Below, one piece after another: positions 29,222 through 41,100 of a DNA stretch of 64,000 nucleotides. Below the pieces are notes generated by a model. It had not been told where the DNA came from. It was given only the letters and a program-made list of their open reading frames with translations, and made no database searches. Within the stretch, counting starts at the first letter, position 1. Each line of letters begins with the position of its first letter. The DNA is from Begonia masoniana. Taxonomy: Eukaryota; Streptophyta; Magnoliopsida; Cucurbitales; Begoniaceae. The position numbers and the translations under genes were made by a program. The stretch lies in NCBI GenBank assembly GCA_022432975.1, contig CM039508.1:31142433-31206432 (forward strand). Reading direction: 5' to 3'.

Positions 29222-30991
29222 ATCTACCATCCTTAAAAGAATTTTGTCCTCAAAATTCAGTACCTGAACAGTTCTGGATATTGGTCCATCATGTCTTGCT
29301 GACGTTCCCAGGTTGTCTCCTCTATGTTCTGGTTATGCCACAAGACTTTCAATAAAGGAACCTCTTTGTTGCGCAACACCTTCACTGCATAGTCCATGAT
29401 CCTTACTGGTTTCTCCTCATAGGTAAGGGTAGGATGAACTTCAATGTCTTGTTGCTCCACAATTTGATATGGATCCCTTATGCATTTCTTCAACATAGAA
29501 ACATGGAACAAACTGTGTATCCCCTCCATAGAAGCCGGTAGCTGCAACTGATAGGCTGCTCTCCCAACTCTCTTCAGAATAGTGAATGGTCCAATAAATC
29601 TGGGGTTTAACTTGCCTCTCTTCTCAAATCTCACAACTCCTTTAAATTGTTATATCTTGAGGAAAACTTCATCACCTACTTCAAACTCTAGTTCCCTGCG
29701 TCTTCTGTCGGCATAACTTTTCTGCCGGCTTTGAGCTGTTAAAATCCTCTGGCGGATGAGGGCAACCTTCTCAACAGTTTGTTGCACAATGTCAGGACCA
29801 GGCAACTGTGCTTCACCAACTTCATCCCAGTACAAAGGAGATCTTCACTTTCGTCCATACAGTGCTTCATACGGTGCCATACCGATAGTTGCCTGAAAAC
29901 TGTTATTATAAGAGAATTCTACTAATGATAGGTACTTGCTCCAAGAACTTTGAAAATCCAATATGCATGCACAAAGCATATCCTCTAATGTTTGGATGGT
30001 TCTTTCGGACTGTCCATCTATTTGAGGGTGAAAGGCTGTGCTAAAGTTGAGCTATGTACCCATAGCCTCGTGCAAACTTTTCCAAAACTTAGATGTAAAT
30101 CTAGAGTCTCGGTCTGAAACTATGGTACCTGGAACTTCATGTGACCTAACAATTTCTTGCACATACAATTCAGCAAGTTGATCCATCGAGTAAGTCACTT
30201 TTATTGGTAGGAAATGAGCTGATTTGGTTAGACAGTCAACTATCACCCAAATTGCATCATGTCCTTTAGTCGTTCTAGGAAATCCTACCACAAAGTCCAT
30301 CGTTATTTGCTCCCATTTCCATTCGGGAACTGGTAAAGGTTGTAACCTTCCAGCAGGTCTCTGATGTTCAGCTTTAACCTGCTGACAACACAAACATGAT
30401 CCTACATAATCTGCCACACTTCGTTTCATACCTGGCCACCAATAATGCTGTTTAAGATCCTTGTACATCTTTATATTCCCGGGGTGAACAGAGAACCTGG
30501 AAGAGTGTGCTTCAGAAAGAATCTCATCACGAAGTCCTTTAACGGCAAGGACAAACCATCTATTTCTAAACTTAAAGATTCCATCAGCAGAATAGTTAAA
30601 ATCTGTTTTGTCCGTAGAATTCATGCTTAACTTGTACTTGTTACATTCGTCATCATTCCTCTGAGCCTCCTTTATTTTCTCAAAAATGGTAGGCTTTAAG
30701 GTTATGGCTGAAACTATTGCCGATACAATGGATACTGCTTCTAAATTAAACATTTGGAATTCTGACTCTAAGGCTAATGGCATGTTGAAAACCTTAGTTG
30801 GGGTTGGTGTTGTCACTCTACTCAAGGCATCAGCCACAACATTTGCTTTGTCGAGATGATATTTAATCTTCATAATCCTTTACAAATTCCAACCATCGAC
30901 GCTGCCTCATGTTCAATTCTTTCTGTGTGAAAATATACTTCAGGCTCTTGTGATCAGAAAACATCTCACAAGGTTGTCCATACAAGTAATG
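29222..30991 (-). pseudogene. Ty3/Gypsy RNase H end and integrase with chromodomain-like tail
   Basis: Minus strand, 5' to 3': the end of RNase H ([18 protein letters not shown]), the integrase zinc finger (HSSRFSVHPGN...CLCCQQVK), the catalytic core (ITMDFVVGFP, IVSDRDSRFTS, then FHPQ..GQSERTIQTLE in a shifted frame near 30,040), the RRRELEFEVGDEVFLKI block (29,650) and KRGKLNPRFIGPFTILKRVG. It ends with a chromodomain-like tail (VLRNKEVPLLKVLWHNQNIEETTWE) and stops at 29,257. That tail suggests the chromovirus branch. The coding is broken into at least three frames by stops near 30,052, 29,840 and 29,650. RT and gag are absent: a plus-strand LTR starts at 30,992, inside RNase H. Confidence 0.92.
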
Positions 30992-31356
30992 TGTAATATC
31001 CGGTTTGTACGGATTTTGGATTTAATATATTATAATGATATATTATATTATTTGTGGCATTATTAGTACATATGTCAAATTTATTCAGTTTCGCAAACGG
31101 AAAGCGTCATTTGAATCCTAACGATTTATAGGAATTTTAAGGAATTTACGAGAATTTTCGGAATAATAACGCTATATTCCAAGTAATTACGTTTCTCGAG
31201 ATATAACGATGTTTTATTAAAAATAGTAAACGAGTTCCGTTTTGCGAACGGACAGTTTTAATAAATCCCTGGTGACAAGTTAGACTTGTTGGCAAAATTT
31301 GGAAATTTAGAGAACTCAAACCGTTGGACGATTAACGAAACGAATGAAAAATAACA
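30992..31356 (+). mobile_element. LTR 5' part, plus orientation (TGTAATATCCGG...)
   Basis: Begins TGTAATATCCGGTTTGTACG, the reverse complement of the LTR end at 13,253, and runs into the N gap. It interrupts the RNase H frame of the minus-strand Gypsy element. The other end and any target duplication (TAATG would be expected) are lost in the gap. Confidence 0.8.
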
Positions 31357-31456
31357 NNNNNNNNNNNNNNNNNNNNNNNNNNNNNNNNNNNNNNNNNNNN
31401 NNNNNNNNNNNNNNNNNNNNNNNNNNNNNNNNNNNNNNNNNNNNNNNNNNNNNNNN
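31357..31456. other. Assembly gap, 100 N
   Basis: Exactly 100 N, a conventional gap of unknown size. Sequence on the two sides is unrelated. Confidence 0.99.
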
Positions 31457-31896
31457 TGATTGGCAATGGTCGGCTGACTAGTGGGCAGCGATGGCGGTGG
31501 TTCTGAGTGAAACGCCGTGCAAGACCAGCGCTTTCAATGGAGGCTGTGAGAGCGCGGAGTTCTACTCGCGAGTTTCCTCTTGGCGCGACAGCGCTTCTCC
31601 TCTCTCGGACGGCGACGGCGGTTCTGTTCGGTGATGGTCGGCTTCTGTTCGTGGTCTTCGCGGCGAACAGAACAGAGCAGAAGTTCTGTTCTTTGTGTTT
31701 TTCTTCTCTGCTGAAGAAAAACAACAGAACGAAAAATATTTCCCTTTTTTTTTTTTATTTCCTCGGCATAAACACAATAGAAAAACTTTTCTATTTTCCA
31801 TTTTCCAAAATTGCAATCTTAAATCGATCGATACCCTTCGAAGAATCAAACCCTGATTTTCTGAAAAACACTTCAACCTGAATCTCTGATACCAGT
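31457..31896 (-). mobile_element. Leader of an LTR retrotransposon with tRNA-Met primer site
   Basis: Minus-strand TGGTATCAGAG at 31,894-31,884 is the standard plant primer-binding site complementary to initiator tRNA-Met, set two bases inside an LTR end. That arrangement is typical of Ty1/Copia and related elements. The sequence to the left is internal leader. No convincing gag was recognised before the N gap; several short frames here are low complexity. Confidence 0.7.
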
Positions 31897-32204
31897 TGTT
31901 AGGATTAGACGCCTTAATCCACCTGTAACGAACGATTAGGAATACAAAAAAGAAACAACACACAGATTTATAGTGGTTCACTCTCGTTGTGAGAGCTACG
32001 TCCACTGGCCGCTGACAGATTTCACTAAGATCAAAATACGAGTTACAACAGTTTTGCCTCATACTCTCAGACACTCTGATAATCTGTGATACACTCCATA
32101 ACCTAAACATATCTTTATATAATAGACGATTTAAGGTTACAGAATAACGTGATACTTAATTATCAAAATACCTTCAAATCTAAATTAGGTTCCATAACTC
32201 AACA
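31897..32204 (-). mobile_element. 5' LTR, 308 bp, probable Copia-type
   Basis: Plus-strand borders TGTTAGG (31,897) and CTCAACA (32,204) give TG...CA ends in either reading. On the minus strand the LTR runs from 32,204 to 31,897, followed by AC and the primer site TGGTATCAGAG. A TATA-like TTTATATAATAG lies near 32,113. The matching 3' LTR is not in the window. It lies about 430 bp beyond the 3' end of the HDHD3-like coding region. Confidence 0.75.
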
Positions 32205-32632
32205 TCTAGAATCGGTGCTGAGTCGAGCAAACGCACCTTTGTGTAAAGAAAAGTGGAGTATCTGAGCCAGGCGTTGCCGTTGATTCGGAGAAAGTAGCAT
32301 GCATGCAGTTGCTAGGTTTAAGAGGATAGCAGAGAAAGTTATCGGGTTAGAGTAGAGGAAGAAGAAGACAAATTTGACCTAATTCAAAAACTTGGCCCAT
32401 TTGTTTGTAAATTCAATCGATACGGAGGACAAAAGGGTAAATGTGTTCTTCTCCGTCCTCTTATGACATGAAATCCTTCGCCTGAGTTAGCAGAGGATTT
32501 GCGTGGGTGAACGAAACGCAGAGATTTAAGATTTGAAGTTGAGAATCCATTAATGCTTGTTCTTGTGAGTTTGTGATAAACAACCAATTTTGTTCGATTA
32601 AGTTTTGGAGTCAAATAATGAAGACTGGCTTT
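32205..32632. other. Downstream region of the HDHD3-like gene
   Basis: Non-coding; probably holds the 3'UTR of the HAD hydrolase gene near 32,500-32,632. No conserved frame or RNA gene seen. Confidence 0.5.
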
Positions 32633-33640
32633 TCAAGAAGATAGCAGCCATTGTTGTACAGCAACCAAATCAGAGAGCACGACTGCACCAGAATTTCTCC
32701 ATTCCTCGGCCTCTGGTGTCTTGAATCTATCCAACAACAATGCATGCATTCCCACACTCTTTGCCGGCCCGTAATCCTTCCGCAAGCTATCCCCGATGTG
32801 CAAAGCTTCTTCTGCCGCTACAGTTCCCGCCCTCTCCAACGCAATCTCATAAATCCTCGGATCCGGTTTCTCCACCCCCTCCAGCCCGGAGAACACTCCA
32901 AAATCCCACTCACATCCCTGCACATACAACATAATCATCTCCCTGTTGGTGTTTTACACACAATATTCACTTTGATTCTGTAAAATTCTTCTTGCCTGGT
33001 TCAAGTTCAAAGCCGGAAGAATTACATCCTGATACCGGTATTCCGCATTGCTTACGATCCCGACTTTGAGACCCTGATCCCGTGCCCATCTCAGGAATGG
33101 TTGGGAGTCTGGAAACACGGTATAAGGCGCCGACGAACCAAACGATGCATAAATACGTCTAAAAATCTTTTCAAAAGTCTCTTCATCGTAGTCATATCCA
33201 GCCTACAAGAAAAAAAAAAAAAAAACTTGGACAAAATTATTGCTCATGGAGATCAACTTGCTGATTTAGAAAAGATGTCAAAAAACTGATAATGCAACAA
33301 AAGGGAAGGTCGGTTTCTTCAGTGCATCGCCATTTGAACATAATGCTACAAGAAATGGTATTGTATGAGCAAAGTGTGTTACCCTGAAAAATGAGTTTCT
33401 GACACATGTTCTCCACCAAATGATGTTGGGCATCTTGGCTGCGAACCCAAAACAAGGGTACGTTCTGGCCATCTCCTTGTATGCAATTTTGAAGCCTTCG
33501 TGAACGCGTTTGTAATCAGGGCAAGGCAGCCCAACAGATTTGGCTGCCATGCAATAGTAATCCCCAAGCTCACCTTTGTAAGCCATTAATGTACCAGTGA
33601 CGTCCACAGTTATACATCGCAACTTTGACAAGAGTGCCAT
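32633..33640 (-). CDS. HDHD3: HAD hydrolase-like protein, HDHD3 type, three coding exons
   Basis: A HAD-superfamily hydrolase of the HDHD3 type; its substrate is not established, so no reaction is assigned. Exons on the minus strand: 33,640-33,383, 33,202-32,996 and 32,917-32,633, all phase 0, giving 249 residues. Motif I is CITVDVTGTL (residues 9-18): the first Asp is present but Thr replaces the usual second Asp, as in HDHD3 proteins. Motif II is the Ser of IVSNAEY, the motif III Lys is in EKPDPR, and motif IV is HIGDSLRKDY. Intron 1 is GT-AG; intron 2 begins GC (CAG|GCAAGA), a GC-AG intron. The start is chosen because a consensus acceptor (TTTGCAG|G) sits just before the ATG, implying a 126-nt 5'UTR intron (33,642-33,767). 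No frame damage, so the gene looks intact. Confidence 0.93.
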
Positions 33641-33960
33641 CCTGCAAATCTGGTGGCAGAGAGACCCAATGACAACAGCTGATGTGCAATTCTTTTGTCG
33701 ATTTCATGAAAACGTATACATGATCAATTGATTTGAGTTTAAGCCAGCTGATTTCATGAAAACGTACCACTTTAAATTCTACTGAACCAAGCAATTGATC
33801 GGAATCTGAAGTAAAAAAACTACCCAAAGAAGATGAACTTCTCTTTACGACGACTCTTGTGGGTATTATCCTCGCCAGACAGTTTGGATAGACGAGGAAA
33901 GCAGTAATTTCTTGATTTAAAAATCCATCCTGTTAGAGATTCAGATTGAACCCAGCTCGA
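33641..33960 (-). other. 5'UTR exon and intron of the HDHD3-like gene
   Basis: Donor AAGTG|GTACG at 33,768/33,767 and acceptor at 33,642 define a leader intron. The leader exon extends upstream from 33,768. The exon and its surroundings recur, diverged, inside the neighbouring proteasome gene's intron at 36,715-37,115. Confidence 0.65.
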
Positions 33961-34762
33961 GTATCAAGGGAACAGTAGCTTTTTCGAGTTCTAATAAAAG
34001 CTGAAAAACTTGGGAGTTCTGATAAAAAAAGATGAGATGGAGAAACATACCCAGCAGCCGGAATGACAAAAACTTGCAAATCAAGGTAGAAAATGAAGTG
34101 CCGTGGAAGAAGATTAGCGACGGAAGAGAAAAAGGAGAGAGTTTATGGTTTGCTCATCGGACAAAGAGGGGCCCTAAAATGGAGCAGAGTGATTTGATTA
34201 GGAAGGGATTCTAAACGCTATTTGAGGTGAAAATGAAAAATGCATTTTTTTTTTTGCGCAGGAGAACTGCCTCGGCTTCTTCACCCACTCTCCACGCCAT
34301 CCCACAGAAGAAAGAGAAGCAAGAAGAGGCTTCTTACAGGCTCTACATCTACTTCAATGTTATTATTTAATACTAATGTTGAAAACTGTTGACAGCAATT
34401 AATCAAACTGGTTTGTGTAAAACCAGGTGCCGGCGAGACTCTGGTGGCATCACACGTGCTATATGGACTAAGAAACATGCTTCTGCCCTGTTATATTAAC
34501 ATTTTATAATATCCACCATTCAAAAAAAAGGCTGAAGAAACAACTAATCGCACATCCACGTCACACAATCTAATGAGTTCCATGTTTTGTAACAATAGTT
34601 AACAAATGAATGTTTCAAACATGTTAAGTTTCAAAGTAATCTTGCATTCAATCAAGGGGAAAAGTCTCAAAACATTCATTCATGCATGTGTCTAATCAAA
34701 CAAAAGTGCCATACAAGTTAACAAAAGCCAGATCCAGTTGCAACTATGGACGAAACAATAAT
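33961..34762. other. Intergenic region, promoter of HDHD3-like and 3' end of PAC1
   Basis: No further coding frame supported. The right part (about 34,560-34,762) probably holds the 3'UTR of the proteasome gene. Confidence 0.45.
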
Positions 34763-35515
34763 TCAAGAGGCCTCAGCAGGAGGCTGGGTCACTCCAAACT
34801 TCACTAGCAACTTGCTCAGGGTGTCTGGAGAGCAAACCTGGTACTTCACTTTCCCAGAAGGCAAAAGAAACACCTCGGCCAACTCAAGCTTATCAGAGGT
34901 GAGACTTGTGCTATCCATTGTCTTGCTCAGAACCTTCAGTGCAAGCTGTACTGCCTCCTTTCGGCTTATCTCATCCTTGTAATCCTGCTTTAACATCGAT
35001 TGCGCTGCCTGGTTGTTTGCGCCAATTGCTGCAGCCTTCCAACCACCGTAGTTTCCACTTGGGTCGCTCATGTAAAGCTGGAAACCAAAATTTTTGTCCC
35101 ACCCTGCAAAGAGAAACGACACCCCAAATGGACGGAGACCGCCAAACTGTGTGTACCCTTGTTTAGTGTCACAAAGGGATTGCACAAGCTGCTCAACAGG
35201 CATTGGTTCTTGATAAGCATATGTATATCGTTGTGCTTGGACTCTGGCAGTATTGATGAGAATGTTGGCATCAGACATTATCCCAGCAACCGCACAAGCT
35301 ACATGGTCATCAATCTTGTACATCTTTTCAGTTGATGTTGAGGTCTGAAGGAGTTTTGAAGTGACTTTCTTCTCTCCAACCAAAACAACCCCATCTTTAG
35401 ACAATATTCCAATGGCACTCCCAGCATTTCCAATTGCCTCCATGGCATATTCAACTTGGTAAAGACGACCTTCTGGTGAGAAGATAGTTGTCCGACTATC
35501 GTACCTTCGAGACAT
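34763..35515 (-). CDS. PAC1: 20S proteasome subunit alpha type-4 (alpha 3)
   Basis: Structural alpha subunit of the 20S proteasome core; the outer alpha rings gate substrate entry in cytosol and nucleus. Uninterrupted 250-codon frame. The N-terminus [27 protein letters not shown] is the alpha-subunit signature (YDxxxTxFSPxGRLxQVEYAxEA). Later blocks typical of alpha type-4 include [67 protein letters not shown] and the C-terminal [12 protein letters not shown]. Length equals the plant family norm, and no catalytic Thr is expected in alpha subunits. The ATG follows a short exon start after an acceptor (TTCATCAG|TGTGATACAAA), so the coding region is one exon and the leader is split by a long intron with its first exon near 37,480. 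It lies between the HDHD3-like gene and POLH on the same strand. Intact. Confidence 0.97.
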   Translation of the reverse strand: MSRRYDSRTTIFSPEGRLYQVEYAMEAIGNAGSAIGILSKDGVVLVGEKKVTSKLLQTSTSTEKMYKIDDHVACAVAGIMSDANILINTARVQAQRYTYAYQEPMPVEQLVQSLCDTKQGYTQFGGLRPFGVSFLFAGWDKNFGFQLYMSDPSGNYGGWKAAAIGANNQAAQSMLKQDYKDEISRKEAVQLALKVLSKTMDSTSLTSDKLELAEVFLLPSGKVKYQVCSPDTLSKLLVKFGVTQPPAEAS

Positions 35516-37570
35516 TTTGTATCACACTGATGAAAAAAAAGAACATCGCAATTACATCATTTCCTTAGAGGAATGAGAATGGTGAACCAACAACATACAC
35601 CATCGTCCCATGTATCTAAATTATCAAACTGACAAAAGTGGAAAAATGAGAATATCTTCTCATATAATTTTGAAAGTTATCACAGACAAAAAATGATTAA
35701 GCCAAGTGTAAACTTTTTCTAGCGAACTTCTGATATATGTGGTATTCAAAAGCCCATAACTATTCACGTGCTCGGCATTATTAACTTTTCAAGCTCATCA
35801 CATGATCTTTAATATAAAAAAAAAACTATATTTAAACAATCACCAATAGCTTGAAGAGTTAATTAAATTCCTCAATATCCTTTAAAAATCAACATTTTCA
35901 CCACATCACAGAAAATATAAAAATGCTCTTTGGATAGAGCAATTTATCCTCAAACAAGAGTTTACTAATACAAACACTAACTAAGCTAAAATCCACACCA
36001 TACATCAATTGAACTAAACTACAGCACCCAAGTCACAAAATTGAAGAATGAGAATTCCTCACAAGTAATTTAACTAAAGGAGAACGGGCTACCAAATCCA
36101 AGTTACATAGTAACAGCTGACTTGAAGTTATTTGTAGATTGCAGGTGAATAATAAATAAGAAACAGTTCAAAAGCAATCATGCACTGAACAAGTGTGAAA
36201 TTTGCAACAAACATATGAAACATCCAGTGGTGAAATTTTGGCTACCTTACAGTTAGATTTCGATACAACCAAAACTTTTCAAACCAAACTTCCGTCCGCT
36301 TCAACTAATATTAATTTACAATGAAACCTTTTTTATATATCTAATCTCCACAACATCCATCCAACAATTAAAAATGTACCAGCTATCGAGATATTAAATT
36401 AAAATCTAAACTGGGTGACATCCAACTATAAAAAACTTAACTAATATGATTTTGAGAATTATGTTCGTTTGACACCTAGAGGAGCTATCTGCAACTAAAC
36501 GAAAAGGTATGAGTGAGCTGGAATAAGAACATAATTGTATCCACATAAATCACAGTTAATTAGTTTATCTGTGGCCATATTCAGTTCATTGACTACTATT
36601 TCTTGATGTAGGTGAAAGAAACAACCTTAGTGGGGCTTTAACAAAACCATAAGGAATATGCTGGTTAAGTGGCAGAGAAAGGTTCAAATTTTAATATTTG
36701 TTGATATTTTTTTCCATAAAACATAAACATGAACAATTGATTTGAATTTAAGCCAAGAAGTTGCCAGTTAATTTTCTAATCAATCACATGAAAACCCACC
36801 TTGAATTCAACTGATCCCAGCAATTTATCAGAATCTGAATTGAAAAAATATATATCCAAGGCAGGTAAAATATGCTTGTTAGTAGGTCTTCAAATAATAA
36901 AAAATAACATAGCTCCCCTTCTCTTTACGATGAATCATGTGGGCATTATCTGCACCAAACAGTTTGGATAGAATGCGGCAGTAGTAATTTGTGGATTTTA
37001 ATACCGTTCTTCATCCATCCTTTTAGAGATTCAGATTGAAGGGAATAGTAGCTTTTTCGAGCTAAAATTAGCAAAATGATCGCAAAAGCGGAGAAATTAA
37101 GAGTTCCAAAAAAAGCACCAATGGATTTCCAGATGTGGGTGTTGAAGCGGCAGCTCTCTTGTCTCCCCCGTCCATCATTCCCTCAACTGGGTGTATTAGG
37201 GGGTTTTGTTGGTTCTAGGAGTCAGGGAATTTTTCTTTAGCATTGCTGATTGTAAATTGTGAGCAGTGGGTTTGTATAAATATAGGACATAAATTCGAGT
37301 GAATGTAGATCGAGAGGCAGCAATTTGAGTTTCTTGCCCAAAAACAAACACTTCGCAGAAATCAAGCAAATCACACGAACAGTAACAAAAGAAAAGGGGA
37401 AGAAAGGAATCGGATCGGGGGAGAAGAGGTAAAAGCGAGACGTAGTGAAGGAAAACAAAAGAGAGAGAAGAGAGGGAACCTGCGTAGACGGAGCAGCAGC
37501 AGCAGAAGAAGAGTTGGCTTGAGAAGCAATTAAACTCTGGGTAACGAATGAAATGTAGAGAAGAATTTCA
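35516..37570 (-). other. 5'UTR exon and 1.95-kb leader intron of PAC1
   Basis: The first exon ends CTACGCAG|GTTCCC at 37,480. The intron runs to the acceptor near 35,530, just before the start codon. A long first intron in the leader is common in plant housekeeping genes. The intron contains a diverged copy of the HDHD3 leader (36,715-37,115). The part from 35,940 upward is repeated at 54,739-56,510. Confidence 0.75.
36715..37115. repeat. Diverged copy of the HDHD3-like gene leader
   Basis: Shares ordered blocks with 33,697-34,010: CAATTGATTTGA, CATGAAAAC, CTTCTCTTTACGA, CAGTTTGGATAGA, TTAGAGATTCAGATTGAA and AGTAGCTTTTTCGAG. There are gaps and substitutions between them. Same orientation. 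An old local duplication, now intronic in PAC1. Confidence 0.85.
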
Positions 37571-37577
37571 ATTTATA
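37571..37577 (-). promoter_or_regulatory. TATA box of PAC1
   Basis: Minus-strand TATAAAT in GAGCCTATAAATTG, about 90 bp upstream of the leader exon donor. The position suits a transcription start near 37,540. The same element survives in the duplicated copy at 56,373-56,379. Confidence 0.6.
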
Positions 37578-38105
37578 GGCTCTTCAATCTGGTCTAGGAC
37601 TTGACCATTTTGCCCCCACTCTTTTCATTATGTTACAACTGAACTACGTGGTAGGGTTTAGGCCTAAACTCAAACTAGTGTTTTGTTTTAAGATGTTGGG
37701 ATTGTGCCTAAAAATTAGTCTCATAGATTTTCCCGAGTCAAGATTAACGAGTGTAATTTGTGTTTTTTTTTTTTTTTTTCAATTTTTAAATAATAAGTCA
37801 ATTATATTTTTTTAATATTTTCTAAATTTTTAATTAAAAAATAGATTATAAGATTAAAGAATATCGATAATTTTAAAAAATTATTATAGTGAAAGATAAA
37901 AAATGAAGACAAATAAATAAAAGAACACCCAATAATCATTCCTCAAATATTCCTTCCATAACTCCACACCTTCACTACATAATATTCTCACATACAACTC
38001 CATATAATTAGGACAGCACCCCTAGAGACATGCCTCTTTTGTTGGCATCAAGATCCAGTTTTAAGAATCTCCACTCCTCCCACGCTTCAAAGGGTTTATC
38101 TTGTG
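37578..38105. other. Intergenic region between PAC1 and POLH
   Basis: AT-rich with a T run at 37,764. It holds the PAC1 upstream region and the POLH 3'UTR. No additional gene. Most of it (from about 37,715) is missing from the duplicated copy. Confidence 0.6.
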
Positions 38106-41100
38106 TCATGTACTTTTGGAAGGGAGGAAATAACGGGATATGCCCGACCCTCGACTCCCTGTGTTCGGCTGCTTTGGAGGCCTCAACCACCCTCTCAATT
38201 CTTCTTGGATTTCTGGTGGTAACTCCTGAATCACCGATGGATCGATCTCATCCATTTTGTACCTCCATCCTCCACCTCTGCGAGGATCTCCATCTGCCAC
38301 CATCCCAAAAGCTTATGATACAGATTCAAGATTGTATTCCCTTTTCGGCAGTTTTTCGACATATGAAACCAAGAAAAGAATTTGCATTTAAGCGAGAACC
38401 CAATGCTTCAAATTACCAGTGCATGACGACCCTTCAACATCTTGGACATTTTCCAGATGCTCTGCCTTCCTCGAGTTGAAAGAAACATCACGACTAAAGA
38501 AACTAAGTATTGAAGATGTACCCTGCAACATTTTCAGAATGAAGGCCACAAATTTTGAGAGATAATAGGTAATCATATTCAAAACTACAATCACATGAAA
38601 AATATTAGAATTTAGCGTTCACAAATCAGTTACCAAAGCACTGAACACTAACAAAATTCTGTCTTTATCTTGTCAAACTACAAGCAAGCTCAACATAAAA
38701 GAGGGTGAAAAATGATTACAACGCCATAAATCATAAATGTGTATTCTCATTATTGTGGAAGAGCAAAGTATTGGCTCAAGGCAAGTCTGGCAATTGTTTG
38801 ATCCATCGATGATATATCACCACAGCTAAAATTTTTAGATAGGTTTGAAAATTATAAGCAATTTTTTTGTTTTTTTTTTTCCCTTTTTCCATTTCTGATT
38901 TGGTAAATACGTAAAAAGTAGAATCTTAAACTCGTACGATAAAATTCTCTTTCCAACCTTGTTCTTCAATGTGTTTCTTTTTCTTTCCAGCCCATGCAAG
39001 CTGCATGCACCATCTCTATTTATTGCTTTGTCCGAGAAATCTATTTGTTGACTTTTACTGGAATCTGGATGTCAAAATTTCAGAGTGTATAGCTGTCATT
39101 AGACCGTAGTTTTAAAAAAAATAGTTTCACTTCAAACTCTTCTGCAAGAAGCTAGTACAAGAGGTCACCTGGTGATAGTTCCTTTGTGGAACACGCTTGT
39201 ATCTGCATTAATGGAGAGCAAGAGGAATTCTGAATCTGAAAAATCTAGAGTTATGCATACTTTGTACAGAATATAATTATGTTATTTCATAATTCGAATT
39301 AGGAAAATAATTTATGTTATTTCATAATTCTAGTTACAACCATTTAAATAAGCTTAACCTTCTATTATATAGAATATCTAATCGACCATAATCCTATCAA
39401 ATAAAACAATCCAAAATTTCCTACTAAATAAGGATACTCAAATATTAGAATACATAGAATATATTTTCTATCGAGACTGTCAAACTAATAAAATCAGAAC
39501 TCATTTGACAAAAAATAACACATCAAAGAAGGAAGGCTATGCATAGACGTAAGCCTACTTATATCAGATCATCAAAGAAGAGATTAATCAGAGTACAGTG
39601 AAACCTCATCTGGCCATGGATCCTTCCAACCCTCCTGTAAATCTAATCTAGGCAAAGGAGCTGTATACTCGCTCTCGGTTACTTCTACAACCAATCCATC
39701 ACTTGTCTCTTCTAGGTTTCTTTCTGAATCGCTTTCACAGCCTGTATCAATAAATATATTTAGCAGAAAAGGAGTATCATGCAAGCAGTTTATTCAATAA
39801 GTAAATCTTATCCCCCAGGAGCTCCAAACAAAATGGCAATTTTAGATGAACAAAACAAATTTTGAACTATGAACCATGAGCAAATTAGACAATGTCCTTA
39901 ACAATTTATTAAGAGACCCATGTGACTACGTGAGCCTGCATAATCAAACTTCCCTCCTCTTGACTCTCTTTAACTAGTCCACGGCAACCGAGGTCCCTCT
40001 TCTCTCTCTCTCTCTCTCTACTCTTCCATAGGGAAAAATCTTTTTGAGACTGATCTAATCTAATTACAACTGAACCTACGTAGAGTAGTAGAAAAAGGAG
40101 ACGAAGATGTATAATAAGGATGAAAAATGGGGGTTGGTAGACTAGAGGAAGAGAAAAGGAAGCAGCTGGATTTGAGAGAGGAGGGGAGGCGGCTGCAACC
40201 AATTGGAGAAAGAGAAAGAGAGTTTTCTAGTTCGCTCACAGTAAAAAATTTAGGTATTATTTGGTCCAAATAAAAATATTAAGTTCTCATTTGTCGATGC
40301 TTTCTAAGTTTAATGTTAAGTTTGCAATCTAACAAGGAAAAAAGAAAAGACCTGCTGAAGGGGATTGTGGTGCAACTTTTAGGACACCCATGGATTGCTC
40401 TGAAGTGCAGGATAGTCGCTGGCCATTGAAATACTTTGTGATCGAGCAAGTTCCCTACTAGAGGATATCACATAATCAGAAACACGGTAGCTGCATTACA
40501 AACGACCAGGTACTTAGTCATATTTGAGATCAGACTTGATCCAACCAGTGAGTGTTTTAAAATGCTTTTCGACATTACCTTTCTAGGGGTAACTGAGGGG
40601 AAAAATTAATAGACCTTCAAAATAAAACAGTAGATAAATGGACAAGTAGTCCCTCAAGATAATAGTTCAAAGATCTAAATTAACAAAAGACCTTGCCTTT
40701 TTTAAAGGAAATGGAAAGTTTTCCAAAAGGTTGATGTTAAAAAATTGAGTGGTAAAAAATATATAACAGTTCTATGAGCTTATTTTGCAGTTAAAAGTAC
40801 CCAAGAAAATGATAATCCGGGTGACATTAATTAGTATGTCTTAATAAAAAAAGTGTAACTCATTTAAAATATATCATATAGCTCTTTAGAGTTCTTTCAG
40901 ATATCAACTAATTGCTCGATCAAGAAAGTTTGTGGACCTTTTAATGACATAAAATTATACTATAAACACAAAAAGGATCAACAAAAACAAAAGAGAAATT
41001 GTGGACTTACAGATGGTATAGTAACCATTTTACTAGCAGAAACAGAAAGGCCAGTGACTCCCCATCTACCGTTTAGATTTGCCTGACTCTTACCTATGTA

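Noticed and set aside
31507..31881. 124-residue plus-strand frame beside the N gap
   Set aside because: Low complexity, overlaps a retrotransposon leader and primer site, no recognisable domain.
39584..39784. POLH ending at the stop after SLYSD
   Set aside because: A donor (GATGAG|GTTTC) precedes it, and two further exons with conserved C-terminal motifs (SILSFFSR, DEIDPSVIQELPPEIQ) follow in phase.
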